In this document: piece by piece, positions 61,940 through 64,000 of the stretch
Layout: every line of letters starts with the position of its first letter
Numbering within the stretch: position 1 is the stretch's first letter
Translations under genes and position numbers: made by a program
Notes under the pieces: generated by a model
Databases searched by the model: none
The model's input: only the letters and a program-made list of their open reading frames with translations
Told to the model about the DNA's origin: nothing
From: Weeksella virosa DSM 16922
GTDB lineage: Bacteria > Bacteroidota > Bacteroidia > Flavobacteriales > Weeksellaceae
Direction: 5' to 3'
DNA: 64,000 bases
Assembly: GCF_000189415.1 (NCBI RefSeq)
Contig: NC_015144.1
Coordinates: forward strand, 1,784,001 to 1,848,000

Positions 61940-64000
61940 ATGTATTCATCGAAAATAAAAACCCCTATCGAATATCTAAAAGGCGTAGGACCAGAAAGGG
62001 CTAAATTGTTACAAAAAGAGTTGCAAATATTTCGGTATGAAGATTTATTAAATCATTTTCCTTTTCGGTATGTAGATAGATCGCGTTTCTATAAAATAAA
62101 AGAATTAGTCCCGACCATGGCAGAGGTACAATTGATTGGTAAAATGGTAAGTTTAGAAACGATAACCTCGGGCAAGAAAAAACGCTTGGTAGCAAAATTC
62201 ATAGATGATACAGGACAAATGGAGTTGGTTTGGTTTAAGTTTACCAAATGGCAAGTAGAGAAATTTCAGAAAGAGTTGCATCAACCGATTCTGATTTATG
62301 GTAAACCAAATCTTTTCAACTCGGTATTTAGTATGGTACATCCCGAAATAGAAGATGCAGAAAACGCCAAAACAATGCCGTTGGGTTTATTCCCAGTATA
62401 CCCGAGTACCGAACTTTTGGCAAAAAAAGGGATTACCAATCGTATGATGCAGAAAATTATTCTCCAACTCTTTCAGGAGTCAATAATGATAGAAGAAAAT
62501 TTATCAACTTCTTTGGTTGATCAATTAAAACTTATCTCTCGTGCGAAAGCATATGCACAAATTCATTTTCCGAAAAATGCAGAAGAACTCAGACAAGCAG
62601 AATTCAGATTAAAATTTGAAGAATTATTTTTCTTTCAATTGAGCATGTTCGTAAAAAAAATTGGACATCAACAAACCAATAAAAGTCAAGCTTTTCCTAG
62701 AGTTGGTGAATACTTCAATACTTTTTATAATAATTATATTCCGTTCGAATTAACAAATGCACAGAAACGTGTAGTAAAAGAAATATATAGAGATTTGCGT
62801 CAGCATAAGCAAATGAATCGTCTTTTGCAAGGCGACGTGGGGAGTGGAAAAACAATGGTAGCTTTATTAAGCATGTTACTGGCAATCGATAATAACTTTC
62901 AAGCAACATTAATAGCTCCTACCGAAATTTTGGCACAACAACATTATCAGAGTGTCGTAGAATATTTAGGAGATTTAGATGTCAAAGTAGCCCTGATAAC
63001 TGGTTCCACAACCAAATCACAACGACAACCAATCCACGAAGGATTGCTTTCGGGCGAGATTAATATCTTGATTGGTACGCATGCAATTCTAGAAGATACA
63101 GTGCAATTTAATAATTTAGGTTTGGCTATTATCGATGAACAGCATCGGTTCGGAGTAGCGCAACGGGCCAAATTTTGGCGAAAAGCAAAACAACCTCCGC
63201 ATATTTTGGTGATGACAGCCACACCGATTCCACGAACTCTTGCTATGAGTTTATACGGTGATTTGGATATTTCGGTTATCGATGAGTTGCCAAAAGGTAG
63301 AAAACCAATTCAGACTATACACAAAACTGACGCACATCGATTACAGCTTTTTCATTTTCTAAAAAAAGAAATCGATAAAGGTCGGCAGGTATACATAGTT
63401 TATCCATTGATTGAAGAGTCTAAAAAACTAGAGCTTAAAGATTTAATGGATGGATATGAGAGTATCACTAGAGAATTTCCATTGCCAAAATATGCTGTCG
63501 GTATCGTGCATGGGCGGCAAAAGCCTGCAGAAAAAGACTATGAAATGCAGCGTTTCATAAAAGGGGAAACTCACATTTTGGTAGCCACTACGGTGATAGA
63601 AGTAGGGGTTAATGTGCCAAATGCTTCGGTAATGGTAATTGAAAATGCCGAGCGTTTTGGTTTATCACAATTGCATCAGTTACGCGGACGAGTTGGCCGT
63701 GGAGCAGAACAAAGTTATTGTATTTTGATGACGCATGGGCAACTCAACGAAACGTCTTATCAACGAATAAGTACCATGTGCCAGACAAATGATGGGTTTC
63801 AGATAGCAGAAGTAGATTTACAGCTTCGAGGACCAGGAGATTTGATGGGGACACAACAAAGCGGAGTACTCGACTTCAAATTGGCCAGTTTAACCAAAGA
63901 TCGACAATTAATCGAATGGTCGAGACAAGCTGCAGATCGATTATTGAAAGAAGATCCTCGATTAGAGAAATCCGAAAATCTTCCTATAAAAAAATATTTT
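61940..64000 (+). CDS. recG: ATP-dependent DNA helicase RecG, 3' end outside the window
   Basis: RecG remodels branched DNA at forks and Holliday junctions. It has an N-terminal wedge (KTPIEYLKGVGPERAKLL, LLNHFPFRYVDRS), Walker A GDVGSGKTMVAL, the DEQHRFGVAQR box, TATPIPRTLAMS, and the C-terminal helicase part with TVIEVGVNVPNA and QLRGRVGRG. The frame remains open at the window end: 687 codons are present and the E. coli protein is 693 residues, so nearly all of it is here. Upstream in frame there is a stop, so the ATG at 61940 is the only good start. Confidence 0.95.
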   Translation, partial: MYSSKIKTPIEYLKGVGPERAKLLQKELQIFRYEDLLNHFPFRYVDRSRFYKIKELVPTMAEVQLIGKMVSLETITSGKKKRLVAKFIDDTGQMELVWFKFTKWQVEKFQKELHQPILIYGKPNLFNSVFSMVHPEIEDAENAKTMPLGLFPVYPSTELLAKKGITNRMMQKIILQLFQESIMIEENLSTSLVDQLKLISRAKAYAQIHFPKNAEELRQAEFRLKFEELFFFQLSMFVKKIGHQQTNKSQAFPRVGEYFNTFYNNYIPFELTNAQKRVVKEIYRDLRQHKQMNRLLQGDVGSGKTMVALLSMLLAIDNNFQATLIAPTEILAQQHYQSVVEYLGDLDVKVALITGSTTKSQRQPIHEGLLSGEINILIGTHAILEDTVQFNNLGLAIIDEQHRFGVAQRAKFWRKAKQPPHILVMTATPIPRTLAMSLYGDLDISVIDELPKGRKPIQTIHKTDAHRLQLFHFLKKEIDKGRQVYIVYPLIEESKKLELKDLMDGYESITREFPLPKYAVGIVHGRQKPAEKDYEMQRFIKGETHILVATTVIEVGVNVPNASVMVIENAERFGLSQLHQLRGRVGRGAEQSYCILMTHGQLNETSYQRISTMCQTNDGFQIAEVDLQLRGPGDLMGTQQSGVLDFKLASLTKDRQLIEWSRQAADRLLKEDPRLEKSENLPIKKYF

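Overview
The window looks like chromosome from a member of the Bacteroidota, class Flavobacteriia, most likely near the Weeksellaceae. This is judged from gene content, not from a database search. The evidence is: an AT-rich genome; almost no Shine-Dalgarno sequences; Bacteroidota -7 boxes (TAnnTTTG) before several genes; a SecA with the long Bacteroidota N-terminal half; a type IX secretion type-B C-terminal domain; a PorT-like barrel; DUF4136, DUF4920 and DUF4241 proteins; BshA (bacillithiol); a long phenylalanine-hydroxylase homologue; and the divergent tsaD/tamB pair. Most of the window is housekeeping with short operons and strong hairpin terminators. I see no insertion sequence, prophage, CRISPR array or biosynthetic island.

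Layout. 1-2.4 kb: a decaying efflux module on the minus strand. It holds a response regulator with an in-frame stop, a sensor kinase that loses its C-terminus, and an RND adaptor that has lost its N-terminus at the same junction. 2.4-7.2 kb: an ATP-cone/Mrr-like nuclease fusion, a DUF4268 protein, a TlpA-like thioredoxin, a GreA-like protein coupled to a metallo-beta-lactamase-fold hydrolase, a nitronate-monooxygenase-like protein and a DUF2795 protein. 7.3-17.5 kb: secA, a YqiA-like esterase, an envelope trio (YtxH, holin-like, small membrane protein), an aminotransferase with murB, a cobalamin-receptor-like protein, and lpxK with punA. 17.5-25.9 kb: an FMN glutamate-synthase-like protein, a peptide-binding lipoprotein, mtaB, two envelope proteins, a clearly dead carboxypeptidase-regulatory-domain gene and a TerC-family protein. 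26-41 kb: nagZ, bshA, an aromatic amino acid hydroxylase, lon, namZ, a LolC/E-like permease followed by a cystathionine-beta-synthase-like gene and lptB, pncB, an FKBP-like lipoprotein, hslR and aroK.

41.3-64 kb: a tRNA cluster (three identical tRNA-Lys genes and one tRNA-Leu), typA, a T9SS type-B surface protein, an SRPBCC protein, Nudix and DUF4920 genes, a Crp/Fnr group, a DUF493 protein, rsmE-tsaD divergent from tamB, an Lrp regulator, an NrtR-like regulator, a small membrane protein, sdaA, two thioredoxin-fold proteins and recG, which runs off the end.

How the genes fit together: much of the window serves the cell envelope. murB and lpxK make peptidoglycan and lipid A; lptB, the LolC/E-like permease and tamB move envelope components; nagZ and namZ together could release free GlcNAc and MurNAc from peptidoglycan chains. 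Sulfur and redox functions recur (bshA, cystathionine-beta-synthase-like, three thioredoxin-fold proteins). The clearest unusual signals are the two decayed loci, the ATP-cone/nuclease fusion, a perfect 28-bp hairpin shared by two converging genes, and several overlapping gene ends. I found no convincing wholly new multi-gene system.
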